From assembly GCA_900549335.1 (NCBI GenBank), contig UROJ01000106.1:1-5571 (forward strand): DNA of 5,571 nucleotides, given 5' to 3'. Both the position numbers and the translations under genes were made by a program. The notes beneath the pieces were generated by a model that did not search any database, was not told the DNA's origin, and worked only from the letters and a program-made list of their open reading frames with translations. This DNA is from an uncultured Collinsella sp. GTDB taxonomy: Bacteria > Actinomycetota > Coriobacteriia > Coriobacteriales > Coriobacteriaceae. Positions 5,522 to 5,571 of the stretch are shown piece by piece. The first letter of the stretch is position 1; each line of letters opens with the position of its first letter.

Positions 5522-5571
5522 CTGTCTCTTATACACATCTCCGAGCCCACGAGACCGGAGCCTAACTCGTA
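5522..5571. other. Illumina Nextera adapter read-through (non-biological contig end)
   Basis: Positions 5522-5540 are CTGTCTCTTATACACATCT, the Tn5 mosaic end used in Nextera libraries. Positions 5541-5555 (CCGAGCCCACGAGAC) are the read-2 adapter. Positions 5556-5563 (CGGAGCCT) are an 8-base index that matches, from memory, Nextera XT v2 index N720. Positions 5564-5571 (AACTCGTA) match the start of the P7 sequence (ATCTCGTA) with one mismatch. These 50 bases are a library artefact that was not trimmed before assembly. Confidence 0.98.

Noticed and set aside
5522..5540. The mosaic end considered as the end of a natural Tn5-like transposon
   Set aside because: It is followed directly by the Illumina read-2 adapter, an index and the P7 start, which shows library construction and not a natural insertion.

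Overview
The window carries the start of a division and cell wall (dcw) gene cluster, entirely on the minus strand. In transcription order (right to left) it reads mraZ, rsmH (mraW), ftsL, ftsI (class B penicillin-binding protein), murF. The DNA is GC-rich with tightly packed genes. The FtsI has a long Arg/Gly/Ser-rich cytosolic head, the FtsL is small and divergent, and RsmH and MraZ look Gram-positive. This suggests an Actinomycetota genome, most likely a gut-type Coriobacteriia (Collinsella-like). The taxon is inferred from protein style and gene order, not from a marker search.

Layout, right to left. Positions 5522-5571 are not genomic: they are an Illumina Nextera mosaic end, read-2 adapter, an 8-base index and the start of the P7 sequence, so the native contig ends near 5521. 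Positions 5407-5521 form the mraZ promoter region. It has a well-formed sigma-70-type promoter (TTGAAA, 17-base spacer, TATTAT), TGGGG elements in 10-base register that straddle the -35 box, and two copies of a GGGG-Y-GGTT-CCCC dyad, one inside the promoter spacer and one in the 5' leader. MraZ (5406-4972) is the likely autorepressor. RsmH (4951-3986) follows after 20 bases, FtsL (3895-3425) after 90 bases, and FtsI (3407-1542) after 17 bases. After a 127-base gap comes murF, from 1414 off the left edge, lacking only its extreme C-terminus.

The genes serve one process. MraZ sets expression, RsmH methylates 16S rRNA, FtsL and FtsI are parts of the septal peptidoglycan synthase machinery, and MurF makes the UDP-MurNAc-pentapeptide precursor. 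murE, which commonly lies between ftsI and murF in actinobacteria, is absent here.

I see no phage, transposon, CRISPR, RNA gene or undescribed multi-gene system. The observations most worth checking are the adapter contamination (with the spurious reading frame it creates), the architecture of the mraZ control region, and the missing murE.
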